A DNA stretch of 53,325 nucleotides from JAEUMD01 sp050250815 (GTDB taxonomy: Bacteria; Pseudomonadota; Alphaproteobacteria; Rhizobiales; Hyphomicrobiaceae). The stretch is from contig JBFWNY010000030.1 of the NCBI GenBank assembly GCA_050250815.1, forward strand, positions 1-53,325. Direction: 5' to 3'. A model generated the notes under the pieces. The model was given only the letters and a program-made list of their open reading frames with translations, ran no database searches and was not told where the DNA came from. This document shows, in pieces, positions 40,728 through 49,747 of the stretch; the first letter of the stretch is position 1, and every line of letters begins with the position of its first letter. The position numbers were made by a program, and so were the translations under genes.

Positions 40728-42985
40728 GCAAGAGCGTGGGGCGTGATCGATCGGAGAAGGCGGTGGCAGCAGGCAGGTCGAAGAAGGCCGCGGCGTCAGC
40801 CAAGGTCGTCGAGACCGCGCCGCAAGCCCATCCCGTGGCGGCGCCGCCCGATGGAACGGAGCGCTACTACAATCGTGAGCTGTCGTGGCTGCAGTTCAAT
40901 CGCCGGGTGCTGGAGGAAGCGCGCAACACACGCCATCCGCTGCTCGAGCGCCTGCGGTTTTTGGCCATCTCGGCGAGCAACCTTGACGAGTTCTACATGG
41001 TGCGCGCGGCCGGCATCTTCGGACAGATGGCGGCGGGCGTGCAGACGACCTCCCAGGATGGTCTCACCCCGGCGCAGCAGCTCACCGCCATCAACAAATT
41101 CGTCTCCGGCCTCGTCGGCGAGAAGCACCACGTCTGGATGGCGCTGATGCGCGAGCTGGCCGAGGCCGGCATCGAGCTGCTGGAGGAATCGAGCCTGACG
41201 CCGGACGACCGCAGCTGGCTCGAGCAGGTGTTCCTCGCGCAGATCTTCCCGATCCTCACGCCCATCGCGGTCGATCCCGCGCACCCGTTCCCGTTCATTC
41301 TCAACCTCGGGCTGACGCTTGCTGTCGATATGCAGCACGGCGACAAGGCTATGAACGGCCTGATCCCCATTCCCAGCCAGATCGAGCGCTTCGTGCGTTT
41401 GCCTGATGGTCCGGACGGCCCCAAGCGTATCCGCTTCGTGCAGCTGGAAACCATCATCGGCCTGTTCCTCGGTGCTCTGTTCCCGGGCTTCGAGGTCAAG
41501 AGCCGCGGAGCCTTCCGCCTCATCCGCGACAGCGACATCGAGCTGCAGGAGGAGGCCGAAGACCTCGTTCGCTCGTTCGAGTCGGCGCTGAAGCGCCGCC
41601 GCCGCGGTCACGTCATCCGGCTGGAGATCGAATCTCACATGCCCGAGGCGCTGCGCCGTTTCGTCGTGTCGGAACTGGAGGTGGGCGAAGAGTCGGTGTT
41701 CCTCAAGGAGGGCATCCTGGGTCTCGCCGATGCCTCGCAGATGATCGTCGCCGATCGGCCGGACCTGCAATACCGGCCTTTCAACATCCGCTTCCCCGAG
41801 CGTATCCGCGAGTTCAACGGTGACTGCTTCGCCGCCATCCGGAAGAAGGACCTCGTTGTCCATCATCCGTATGAGAGCTTCGATGTGGTGGTGCAGTATC
41901 TGCGGCAGGCGGTGGCAGATCCCAACGTCATGGCCATCAAGTGGATGCTCTACCGCACATCGCGCGACAGCCCGATCGTGCGCGCACTTAAGGAGGCCGT
42001 GGAGCTCGGCAAGTCGGTGACGGCCGTCGTCGAGCTCAAGGCGCGTTTCGACGAGGCGGCCAACATCCGCTGGGCGCGCGATCTGGAAAGTGCAGGCGTG
42101 CACGTGGTTTACGGCTTCATCGAGCTGAAGACGCACGCCAAGCTCGGGCTGGTTGTTCGCCGGGAGGGCGGCGAGCTGGCAACGTACTGCCACATCGGCA
42201 CCGGCAACTATCATGCGCAGACGGCGCGCATCTACACGGACCTGTCGCTGTTCACCAATGACGCTGCGATCGGCCGTGACGTCGCCCGCATCTTCAATTT
42301 CGTGACCGGGTACGGCGAGGTCGGCGAACTGGAGGCGATGGCCGCTTCCCCGCGTGGCATACGCGAGCGCATCCTTACGCACATCGCTGAAGAGACCGAG
42401 CACGCCCGCGCCGGGCGCCCCGCGGCCATCTGGATGAAGATGAACGCACTCGTCGATCGCCGCATTATCGATGCGCTCTACGAGGCGAGTGAGAACGGCG
42501 TCGAGATCGATCTCATCGTGCGCGGCATCTGTTGCCTAAGACCAGGTATTCCAGGCTTGTCGAGCCGCATCCGTGTGAAGAGCATCATCGGACGTTTTCT
42601 AGAGCACGCGCGCATCTACTGCTTCGGGCGCGGCCAGGGGTTGCCGTCCCCCGAGGCTGCCGTGTACATCAGCTCGGCCGACATGATGCCGCGCAATCTC
42701 GATCGCAGGGTCGAGGCCATGGCGCCTGTCCTCAATCCTACGGTGCACATGCAGGTTCTGAACCAGATCATGGTCGCAAATCTGATGGACACCGAGCAGA
42801 GCTGGCGCATCGAGCCCGATGGCTCCGCAACGCGCGTGGCCGCCGCACCTGATGCGCCGGGTTTCAACGCGCACCACTACTTCATGACCAATCCTAGCCT
42901 TTCGGGCCGTGGCGCGGCGCTCTCCGAGCACCGACCGGAGGAGATCAACTGGCAATCGCGCAAGCCGCGCAGCGGGGCGGGGTGA
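40724..42985 (+). CDS. ppk1: Polyphosphate kinase 1
   Basis: A 753-residue PPK1 that reversibly makes polyphosphate from ATP. RYYNRELSWLQFNRRVLEEA is the N-terminal domain hallmark; HIGTGNYHAQTARIYTDLSLFT holds the active-site histidine region, and RVKSIIGRFLEHARIY a second conserved histidine. The first 45 residues are lysine/alanine-rich and not family-typical. It overlaps hdaA by 4 nt (ATGA) and abuts ppx, so polyphosphate synthesis and degradation are on one transcript. Confidence 0.96.
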   Translation: MSKSVGRDRSEKAVAAGRSKKAAASAKVVETAPQAHPVAAPPDGTERYYNRELSWLQFNRRVLEEARNTRHPLLERLRFLAISASNLDEFYMVRAAGIFGQMAAGVQTTSQDGLTPAQQLTAINKFVSGLVGEKHHVWMALMRELAEAGIELLEESSLTPDDRSWLEQVFLAQIFPILTPIAVDPAHPFPFILNLGLTLAVDMQHGDKAMNGLIPIPSQIERFVRLPDGPDGPKRIRFVQLETIIGLFLGALFPGFEVKSRGAFRLIRDSDIELQEEAEDLVRSFESALKRRRRGHVIRLEIESHMPEALRRFVVSELEVGEESVFLKEGILGLADASQMIVADRPDLQYRPFNIRFPERIREFNGDCFAAIRKKDLVVHHPYESFDVVVQYLRQAVADPNVMAIKWMLYRTSRDSPIVRALKEAVELGKSVTAVVELKARFDEAANIRWARDLESAGVHVVYGFIELKTHAKLGLVVRREGGELATYCHIGTGNYHAQTARIYTDLSLFTNDAAIGRDVARIFNFVTGYGEVGELEAMAASPRGIRERILTHIAEETEHARAGRPAAIWMKMNALVDRRIIDALYEASENGVEIDLIVRGICCLRPGIPGLSSRIRVKSIIGRFLEHARIYCFGRGQGLPSPEAAVYISSADMMPRNLDRRVEAMAPVLNPTVHMQVLNQIMVANLMDTEQSWRIEPDGSATRVAAAPDAPGFNAHHYFMTNPSLSGRGAALSEHRPEEINWQSRKPRSGAG

Positions 42986-42987
42986 GG

Positions 42988-44559
42988 ATGAAGGCCTGGC
43001 GCTTATTGAGTGTGCCGGAGCGGCGCGAGGCGGGAACGCCAGAGCCCATCGGTGTCGTGGACATCGGCTCCAACTCCGTGCGCCTGGTGATCTACGAGGG
43101 CGCGATCCGCGCGCCCGCGCCCCTGTTCAATGAGAAAGTGCTGTGCGGCCTCGGCCGGTCGCTGGCCTCGACGGGGCATCTGGGCGAGGACGGCGTCGAG
43201 AAGGCGCTCGCCGCCTTGACGCGGTTTCATGCCATCGCCCGCAACATGGGCGTCAAGAACGTCAAGGCGGTCGCGACCGCAGCCGTTCGCGAAGCCAGCG
43301 ATGGCGCCGATTTCATCAGGCGGGGCGAGAAGGCGCTGGGAACGCGCATCGCGGTGCTGTCAGGAGACGGCGAGGCGCGGCTGGCGGCCAGCGGCATCAT
43401 GATGGGTTTCACCGAGGCCGACGGCGTCGCAGGCGACCTCGGCGGCGGCAGTCTGGAACTCATCGACATCGCATCCGGCAAGCTGAAGGACTCAACGACC
43501 CTTCCGCTCGGCGGCTTGAGGCTCATGGATACTTCGAAGGGCAGGCTCGACAAGGCCGCGGACATCGCGGCCGCCGAGATCGCAGGTGTCGATTGGCTCG
43601 GCAACGCGAAGGGCCGTCCGTTCTATGCAGTCGGTGGGACGTGGCGCGCCCTCGGCAAGCTCTACATGGAGCAGGTGAACTACCCGCTGCGCGTGATGCA
43701 CGGTTTCACGCTGCCGACTTCGACTGTGCTGGCATTCCTGTCCAGTATCAGCAAGCCCAAGAAGATCAGTTCGATCACGGGTATCGGCGAGGTGTCCAAG
43801 GCGCGGCGCGACGTGCTGCCCTACGGCGTGGTCGTGCTCGAGGCGTTGCTGAAGCGGCTGCAGCCCTCGCATGTTGTCTTCTCCGTCTTCGGTATCCGCG
43901 AGGGTTTGCTCTACGCGATGCTTTCGCCCGAGGAGCGCGCACTCGATCCGCTCATCAGCTACTGCGAGAACTATGCTCGCCTGCGGTCCCGTTCCGTCGA
44001 GCACGCGCGCGAGTTGTGCCAGTGGACGGATACGCTTTTCGCCAGCATCGATCCGAACGAGACTGCCGCTGAGCGGCGGCTGCGCCACGCGGCCTGCCTG
44101 CTGTCCGACATCGGCTGGCGGGCGCATCCCGACTACCGCGGCGAGCAGAGCCTCAATGTCGTGGCGCACGCCGGCCTGGGCGGCATTGACCACGCGGGGC
44201 GCATGTTCCTCGCGCTGTCGGTCTATTTCCGGCATGCGGGCGCTGGTGAGTCGCGCGGGGAACATCTGTCGGAGAGGCTCAAGTCGGCGGTCAGCAAGCG
44301 GGCCTTGCAGCGGGCGCGCATTATCGGCGCGGCCATACGGGCAGCTCACATGCTCTCGATCGGCCGGTCGGGGATCATCGATCTCACCGAGCTGCAGGTG
44401 GAGGGCGACCGGCTGGTTTTGCGCATCCCGGCGGAGTTTGCCGATCTCGATGGCGACCGGCTGCGGCGCCGGTTCTCGAGCCTTGCCAATCTCATCGACA
44501 AGAAGCCGCAGATCGAGCTGGGTGCGGTCGCACCCGCTGGGGCCATGGGCGCAACCTGA
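42988..44559 (+). CDS. ppx: Exopolyphosphatase (Ppx/GppA family)
   Basis: A 523-residue ASKHA-fold phosphatase that degrades polyphosphate. GVVDIGSNSVRLVIYEG is the N-terminal phosphate motif, and GDLGGGSLELIDI the second phosphate motif; an HD-like C-terminal region follows (LRHAACLLSDIGWRAHPDY). The start could be GTG 42982, overlapping the ppk1 stop, or ATG 42988, preceded by a GTGAGG ribosome site. It forms a pair with ppk1. Confidence 0.94.
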   Translation: MKAWRLLSVPERREAGTPEPIGVVDIGSNSVRLVIYEGAIRAPAPLFNEKVLCGLGRSLASTGHLGEDGVEKALAALTRFHAIARNMGVKNVKAVATAAVREASDGADFIRRGEKALGTRIAVLSGDGEARLAASGIMMGFTEADGVAGDLGGGSLELIDIASGKLKDSTTLPLGGLRLMDTSKGRLDKAADIAAAEIAGVDWLGNAKGRPFYAVGGTWRALGKLYMEQVNYPLRVMHGFTLPTSTVLAFLSSISKPKKISSITGIGEVSKARRDVLPYGVVVLEALLKRLQPSHVVFSVFGIREGLLYAMLSPEERALDPLISYCENYARLRSRSVEHARELCQWTDTLFASIDPNETAAERRLRHAACLLSDIGWRAHPDYRGEQSLNVVAHAGLGGIDHAGRMFLALSVYFRHAGAGESRGEHLSERLKSAVSKRALQRARIIGAAIRAAHMLSIGRSGIIDLTELQVEGDRLVLRIPAEFADLDGDRLRRRFSSLANLIDKKPQIELGAVAPAGAMGAT

Positions 44560-44752
44560 TGGTGGTGGCGGCCGCGCCGCCGCTCGGTCCTTTGCCCGCC
44601 ATATTTCCCCCCGACTTGGAAGGCGGGACGGCGTTCGATTCGGCGGACGTACGGGGGCTGGATTGCGCCCGCGTGCGCACCGATATATCTCGGGCCGTGG
44701 CGGACCTGTTCATTTCGATGATGCTGCCGGGCGGTTCCGCAAGAGCGAGGCA

Positions 44753-45625
44753 ATGGGCAACGATCCCTATGGGGTTCTGGGCGTAGGCCGCACGGCATCG
44801 GAGGAGGAGATCCGCTCCGCCTTCCGCCGGCTAGCGAAGTCCTGCCATCCCGACCTGCATCCGGGCGATGGAGCCGCCGCCGATCGGTTCAAGAAGTTGT
44901 CGGCCGCCTATGACCTGCTTGGTGACCAGGACAAGCGCCGCCAGTTCGACCTCGGCCAAATCGATGCGTCGGGCGAGCCCGTCCATACATGGCGGCAGCC
45001 CCGGCCGGCCGGAGCGCACGCCGCCGGCAGCTTCTCCGACGTGTTCAATGACCTGTTCGGCGACGGTGGATTTGCGACAGGGGCGCGCGCAGGCCGCGCC
45101 AGCGGGCGTGGCCAAGATGTGCGCTACACCCTCGACATCGACTTCATCGAGTCGATCGCGGGTGCCCGCAAGCGCGTGACCATGCCCGATGGCGGCGTGC
45201 TCGACCTGTCGGTGCCCGAAGGTGTCGCCGACGGGCAGGTGCTGCGATTGCGCGGCAAGGGTCGGTCCGGATTGGGAAGCGGCGAGCCAGGCGATGCGCT
45301 GGTCGAAATACGCGTCCGCGCGCATGCGGACATGAAGCGGACCGGCGACGACCTGTCGATGTCGATACCGATTTCGATCGACGAGGCCGTGCTCGGCGGC
45401 AAGATCGAGGTCGCAGCGCCCACGGGAAGGCTGCAGCTGACGCTGCCCAAGGGCACGAGTTCCGGCCAGGTGTTCCGCTTGCGCGGCAAGGGCGTGCGAT
45501 CTGGCGGTCGCCAGGGTGATCTCCTCGTCACGGTGCGCGTCGTGCTGCCCGATCAGATCGACGAGGGTCTTGCCTATTTCATGTCGGAGTGGCGCCAGAA
45601 GCACCGCTACAACCCGCGCGGCTGA
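44753..45625 (+). CDS. J-domain protein, DnaJ/CbpA-like
   Basis: A 290-residue DnaJ-type co-chaperone that stimulates Hsp70. The J-domain spans residues 5-65 with the HPD motif in SCHPDLHPG. Two DnaJ C-terminal substrate-binding beta-domains follow (YTLDIDFIESIAGARKRV to the end). There is no cysteine-rich zinc domain, so it is CbpA-like (type B). A good GCGAGG precedes the ATG. It lies 193 nt after ppx; the interval holds no convincing gene. Confidence 0.93.
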   Translation: MGNDPYGVLGVGRTASEEEIRSAFRRLAKSCHPDLHPGDGAAADRFKKLSAAYDLLGDQDKRRQFDLGQIDASGEPVHTWRQPRPAGAHAAGSFSDVFNDLFGDGGFATGARAGRASGRGQDVRYTLDIDFIESIAGARKRVTMPDGGVLDLSVPEGVADGQVLRLRGKGRSGLGSGEPGDALVEIRVRAHADMKRTGDDLSMSIPISIDEAVLGGKIEVAAPTGRLQLTLPKGTSSGQVFRLRGKGVRSGGRQGDLLVTVRVVLPDQIDEGLAYFMSEWRQKHRYNPRG

Positions 45626-45708
45626 GGGCGGACCTCGACAGCGTTGCGCACTAGTGTACCCTTCAGGTCCGATTACCAGGACATTGGGGTCTTCGAGGGT
45701 TCGTCTTC

Positions 45709-46785
45709 ATGGGGCGTGCACTGGAGCCGTGGGTCGACGAAGCTGCTGACCTGTCACTGGCGTTCGCCCAGGTGCGCGAGGACCCACTGCTCGATGGTTG
45801 GGTTGTGCGCGAAATCGGCGCCGGCAGTCGCGTGCTGATGGTCGCGTCGGGGGGCTGCACGGCGGCCTATCTTGCAGCGGTTGGACGGTGCAGCCATCTG
45901 CACCTCGTCGATCCCAATGCCGCCCAGCTCGCGTTGACGCGGCTCAAGCTGCACCTGCTTCAGCATGCGTCGACCGCCGAACGTCTGGGCACGCTGGGTC
46001 ATCGCGAGATGGACGGGCGAGCAGACTATCTTGCCAAATCCCTGATGGCGCTGGGTCTGCCGGGCGATGCCCTGGGCAAGACTGATGATGTCGGTCCCGA
46101 CCACGCTGGGCGCTACGAACGCACGTTCGCGGAACTGCGTTCGCGGCTAAAGCCCGTGCGCTCACATCTGGAAGCAGTGATGCGCCTCCGCGATCCTGCA
46201 ATTCAATCGGCGAGCGTCGATCCGGCGTCGCCGTTGGGCAAGGCAATCGATGACGCTCTTGATGACGTCATGAGCCTGCCCAATCTTGTAGCGCTGTTCG
46301 GTGAGGGGGCCACGCGTAACCGCGTCGAGCCCTTCTCGCGGCATTTCGCACGGCGCACACGCCACGCGATGGCAACGTTGCCCGCCGCTGACAACCTCTA
46401 TCTCTGGCAGATGTATCTCGGGCTCTATCCCGAGCAGGCTCCGGCGCCGTGGTTCGCGCTGCCCGCGCCCAGCGTCATGCCTCGGGTCACGTGGTCGAAC
46501 ACGCTGATGATTCCCGCGCTGCAGTCGACGAGTGAGCGTTTCGACTTTGTGCACCTCTCCAATATCCTCGACTGGCTCAGTCCCGACGAGGCCCGCGCCA
46601 CGCTAGAGAGTGCCGCTCGCGTGCTTGACCCGGGCGGATGGACGCTCGTTCGCCAGCTCAATTCGACGCTCGACATCCCCTCGTCGGGGCCCGCGTTCGA
46701 ATGGCTCGCGCCGCAGGCGAAGGCGCTCCATGCCCGTGACCGCAGCTTCTTCTATCGCGGCCTCTATCTGGGTCGAAGGCGATGA
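45709..46785 (+). CDS. DUF3419 protein, BtaA-like aminocarboxypropyl transferase fold
   Basis: A 358-residue member of the DUF3419/BtaA group. Known BtaA transfers the 3-amino-3-carboxypropyl group of SAM to diacylglycerol. Visible here are the SAM-binding strand-loop RVLMVASGGCTAAYLAA (41-57), the acidic position Asp68 in HLVDPNAAQLALTRLKL, and the C-terminal segment FVHLSNILDWLSPDEARATLESAARVLDPGGW, all as in BtaA. BtaA homologues usually sit beside BtaB, a trimethylating partner; no such gene follows here. The acceptor may therefore not be DAG. The gene overlaps the next one by 4 nt (ATGA). It follows an 83-nt gap after the J-domain gene that contains the 8-bp palindrome CACTAGTG. Confidence 0.85.
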   Translation: MGRALEPWVDEAADLSLAFAQVREDPLLDGWVVREIGAGSRVLMVASGGCTAAYLAAVGRCSHLHLVDPNAAQLALTRLKLHLLQHASTAERLGTLGHREMDGRADYLAKSLMALGLPGDALGKTDDVGPDHAGRYERTFAELRSRLKPVRSHLEAVMRLRDPAIQSASVDPASPLGKAIDDALDDVMSLPNLVALFGEGATRNRVEPFSRHFARRTRHAMATLPAADNLYLWQMYLGLYPEQAPAPWFALPAPSVMPRVTWSNTLMIPALQSTSERFDFVHLSNILDWLSPDEARATLESAARVLDPGGWTLVRQLNSTLDIPSSGPAFEWLAPQAKALHARDRSFFYRGLYLGRRR

Positions 46786-47720
46786 CGCTGCATCACCTTC
46801 TCGACGCCCCGACGCCGGGCCTTGCCGGCGCGTTGGCCGAATTCGAGAGACAATTCACCTATCCCCTAGGGCCGGGACGCACGTTCCGCATTAGCCATGG
46901 CGATAACTACACGCGGTTCTTCCGAGCGATGGGCGAGGCGTCCTGCTTTGTCATGGAGGAGAGCGGCCGCGTTCTCGGCGTGCTGTGCACATGCGCGCGC
47001 CGGATGATCCTTCCCGACGGCAGCGAGAAGACCGTGACCTATGTGGGCGATCTGAAAGTCGATCCCTCAGCCGGAGGTGCAGCTCTCTTTCTCAAACTTG
47101 CATGGTCCGCGCTGCGAACGGGCCCTGCACCGACAGGCTACGGTGTCGTCATGGACGGCACCCGGCGCACGCCGGACGGCTATACCGGGACACTCGGCAT
47201 TCCATTGGCGCGCGAACTGGGCAAGGTGATCGTATGGCAATTCAGGACAGGCCAGCCAGTCGCATCGATCGATGATTTTCGATCGAGTTGCGACAGCACC
47301 CTGGCTCTCTATCGCAAGCTGAGCCTGGGCCGACATGCTTGTATCGATGCCAAGGTAACGGCACGATCCGAGATGACGCCGGTGTGGCTGGCGCACCCGT
47401 CCGGCGATGCTTGCGGACTGGTCGAGGACACGCGACGGTGCAAGCGTCTTATCGCCGATGATGGTACCGAGCTGCGCAGTGGCCACCTGTCGTACTTTGC
47501 GTTCAGCTCGGCCGTTGCGGGAGCCGAACTGATCCAGGCAGCTATCCAGCTAGCGGGCGAAGCCGGGCATCCGGCGATGTTCGTGGCGATGACGCCTGCG
47601 GACGCAGCGGTCCTTGAAGCACAGATGCGCGGTCTGGAGAAAGTTGTGGCGCCGGCCACGATTTACGGCAACATTCCCGGCGCCTCGCTTCCCTGGAACA
47701 TCAACTCCTCAGAGATTTGA
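46782..47720 (+). CDS. GNAT-fold acyltransferase-like protein
   Basis: A 312-residue protein. Residues 50-110 fit a GNAT acetyl/acyl-CoA-binding core: CFVMEESGRVLGVLCTCARR, then YVGDLKVDPSAGGAALFLKLAW, where LKVDPSAGG takes the place of the acyl-CoA pyrophosphate-binding loop. The rest of the sequence (about 130-312) may be a second, degenerate GNAT-like domain. It overlaps the DUF3419 gene by 4 nt, and the third gene starts 3 nt after its stop. That gives tight translational coupling. By context it may N-acylate the amine delivered by the DUF3419 enzyme, but this is inference. Confidence 0.72.
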   Translation: MTLHHLLDAPTPGLAGALAEFERQFTYPLGPGRTFRISHGDNYTRFFRAMGEASCFVMEESGRVLGVLCTCARRMILPDGSEKTVTYVGDLKVDPSAGGAALFLKLAWSALRTGPAPTGYGVVMDGTRRTPDGYTGTLGIPLARELGKVIVWQFRTGQPVASIDDFRSSCDSTLALYRKLSLGRHACIDAKVTARSEMTPVWLAHPSGDACGLVEDTRRCKRLIADDGTELRSGHLSYFAFSSAVAGAELIQAAIQLAGEAGHPAMFVAMTPADAAVLEAQMRGLEKVVAPATIYGNIPGASLPWNINSSEI

Positions 47721-47722
47721 CC

Positions 47723-48418
47723 ATGCCGGTCGCTCGTGCTCCTCGTGTGTCGCAACAGGCCGAACGCGCGCTCGCCGAAATCAGCATCATGGACAATCCG
47801 TATTTCGCTGCCCTTGCCGACGGCACGATGTCGCTCGAAGGATTTCGCAGAAGCCAGGAGCAGTTCTTCTTCGCCGTCACGTTCTTTCCGCGGCCGATGG
47901 CTGCCCTCGTCGGACGCATTCCCGAACCGAAGGCGCGGCTCGACATTCTTCATAACCTTGTCGAGGAGCACGGTGAGTTCAAGGAAGCGCAGTTCCACCA
48001 CAACACGTTCCAACAGTTCCTGCGTACGATCGGTGCCGATCCGGCCAAACTCGCCCACATGCCCCTCGACCCGTCATTGCGTGCGTTCAATAGCGTCTTG
48101 ACGGCGTCGTGCGTGTTGGACGAGCTCGAAGTCGGCGTCGGTTGCATGGGTATCATCGAGCACGCATTTGCCGGCATCTCGGATTTGATCGGCAAATCCG
48201 TCGTCGCTCGCGGTTGGGTGAGCGCCGATGATCTCGTGCACTACCGTCTGCATGCAGATATCGACGAGCGTCATGCCGAAGAGTTCTTCGCAGTCGTCGA
48301 ACCAATGTGGGACGACGCCACGCGCCGCTATTTCATCACGCAGGGCCTCGACCTGGGCGCTTACATCTTCGACAGGCTCTATCGCGATCTGCACAGGTTG
48401 GCGATGCGGCCTCTCTAG
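47723..48418 (+). CDS. Heme-oxygenase-like diiron oxidase (CADD/TENA-fold iron-containing redox enzyme)
   Basis: A 231-residue all-helical protein. Six candidate metal ligands are seen: Glu85, His92, Glu146, His177, Asp181 and His184 (motif HADIDERH). Their spacing (E-x6-H, then E 54 residues on, then H-x3-D-x2-H) agrees with the ligand set I recall for the Chlamydia CADD diiron site, so an active dinuclear iron or Fe/Mn centre is likely. Family members cleave C-C bonds, desaturate or oxidise amino acids and fatty acids. It ends a three-gene operon with the DUF3419 and GNAT-like genes. RNase D is convergent. Confidence 0.85.
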   Translation: MPVARAPRVSQQAERALAEISIMDNPYFAALADGTMSLEGFRRSQEQFFFAVTFFPRPMAALVGRIPEPKARLDILHNLVEEHGEFKEAQFHHNTFQQFLRTIGADPAKLAHMPLDPSLRAFNSVLTASCVLDELEVGVGCMGIIEHAFAGISDLIGKSVVARGWVSADDLVHYRLHADIDERHAEEFFAVVEPMWDDATRRYFITQGLDLGAYIFDRLYRDLHRLAMRPL

Positions 48419-48439
48419 AGGCCGAGCCGCATGCAAACC

Positions 48440-49588
48440 TCACAGCCGCCGGATGACGACCTCGCCGTTCTCCAGCGACAGGGCAAGCTCGCCGCGCTTC
48501 AGGGCCATTGCGTCGTCACCGAACAGCTGCCTGCGCCAACCCTTGAGCGCGGGCACGTCCGCCTCGCCCGGTCCTGCGATCAGTTCGAGGTCCGATGCAT
48601 CGGCGATGAGGCGCGGCGCCACGCCGTGCTTGGCGGCCGCTGACTTGAGCAGCACCTTGAGCAGTTCCACCGTCGCGGTTGCCTCGGCGGACAGCGCCTG
48701 CCCCTGGCGCAGTGGCGGCACGCTCTTCATGTCGCGCGCGAGCCCGGCCTTCACGGCCTCCACGATCTCCTTCGCCCGCGACGAACGCCAGAAGCCGTCG
48801 CTGAGGCTGCGCAGCGAGGACAGCTGCTCGGGCGTGGTAGGCGCCTGATTGGCGATGTCGTAAAGCGCGTCGTCGCGCAGGATGCGCCCACGCGGCACGT
48901 CCTGCGTCTGCGCCAGCCGCTCGCGCCACGCCGCAAGCTCGATCAGCACGGCAAGTGCCTTGCGGTTCTTGACGCGGAGCTTGAGCCGCTTCCACGCCTC
49001 ATCGGGGTGTGTCTCGTAGGTAGCGGGATCTGTGAGTGTCGCCATCTCCTCGTCGAGCCAGCGCATGCGCCCGTCCGCGTCGATGCGCTCCTTGAGGTAG
49101 GCGTAGACGTCGCGCAGATGCGTGACGTCGCCGAGTGCGTAGGTGAGCTGGTTCTGCGACAGCGGCCGGCGGCTCCAGTCGGTGAAGCGCGAGGACTTGT
49201 CGATGTCGTGGCCGGTCACCTTCTTGACGAGGTTGGAGTAGCTCACCGAGTCGCCGAAGCCGCAGACCATCGCGGCCACCTGGCTGTCGAACAGCGGCGT
49301 CGGGATGATGTTGGCGCGCGCCCACACGATCTCCACGTCCTGGCGGCCGGCGTGGAAGACCTTGACGACGCTCTCGTCCGCCATGAGCCGCCAGAGTGGA
49401 TCGAGCGAGATGTCCTTGGCCAGCGGATCGACGATCGCCTCTACGTCGGGGCCGGCAAGCTGGACGAGGCAGAGCTGCGGCCAAAAGGTCTGCTCGCGCA
49501 GAAACTCGGTGTCGACCGCGACGAAGTCGTGGGCGGCGAGCTTTTCACAGGTTTTGGCTAGGCTTGGGGTATCGGTGATCACGTGCAT
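48440..49588 (-). CDS. rnd: Ribonuclease D
   Basis: A 382-residue DEDDy 3'-5' exoribonuclease that trims tRNA precursors. Asp26 and Glu28 in VAVDTEFLREQTFWP, Asp84 in VFHAGRQDVEI, and YALGDVTHLRDVY (catalytic Tyr and Asp) are the exonuclease motifs. One HRDC domain is recognisable (AVLIELAAWRERLAQTQDVPRGRILRDDAL). It is divergent from aspS; the 159-nt gap holds an inverted repeat and a -10-like CTATAT near 49598. Confidence 0.95.
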   Translation of the reverse strand: MHVITDTPSLAKTCEKLAAHDFVAVDTEFLREQTFWPQLCLVQLAGPDVEAIVDPLAKDISLDPLWRLMADESVVKVFHAGRQDVEIVWARANIIPTPLFDSQVAAMVCGFGDSVSYSNLVKKVTGHDIDKSSRFTDWSRRPLSQNQLTYALGDVTHLRDVYAYLKERIDADGRMRWLDEEMATLTDPATYETHPDEAWKRLKLRVKNRKALAVLIELAAWRERLAQTQDVPRGRILRDDALYDIANQAPTTPEQLSSLRSLSDGFWRSSRAKEIVEAVKAGLARDMKSVPPLRQGQALSAEATATVELLKVLLKSAAAKHGVAPRLIADASDLELIAGPGEADVPALKGWRRQLFGDDAMALKRGELALSLENGEVVIRRL

Positions 49589-49666
49589 GCGTGCCCCATA
49601 TAGCGCACGTTGCCGGGCTTGTCGCCACCGCTGGCGAGCCCCCGCGGCAGACCGGACCGCGGCCTT

Positions 49667-49709
49667 GACTTTCAGGGGGGGGCGTGCGCTTGTCCGGCCC
49701 TTGAAAGTC
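49667..49709. repeat. Inverted repeat upstream of aspS
   Basis: GACTTTCAGGG (49667-49677) is complementary to CCCTTGAAAGTC (49698-49709) with one bulged base, separated by a 20-nt GC-rich loop. The repeat begins within a TTGACT. It could be a transcription-factor operator or a leader hairpin of aspS RNA. Confidence 0.4.
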
Positions 49710-49747
49710 GAGGGTTAAGACGGATTTTTTGCGAAGAGGCGGGCCCC

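Noticed and set aside
40796..42403. 535-codon minus-strand open frame
   Set aside because: Antisense to ppk1; no recognisable motifs.
44559..44786. 75-codon open frame between ppx and the J-domain gene
   Set aside because: It runs past the well-supported J-domain start, has no ribosome site and no homology that I can see.
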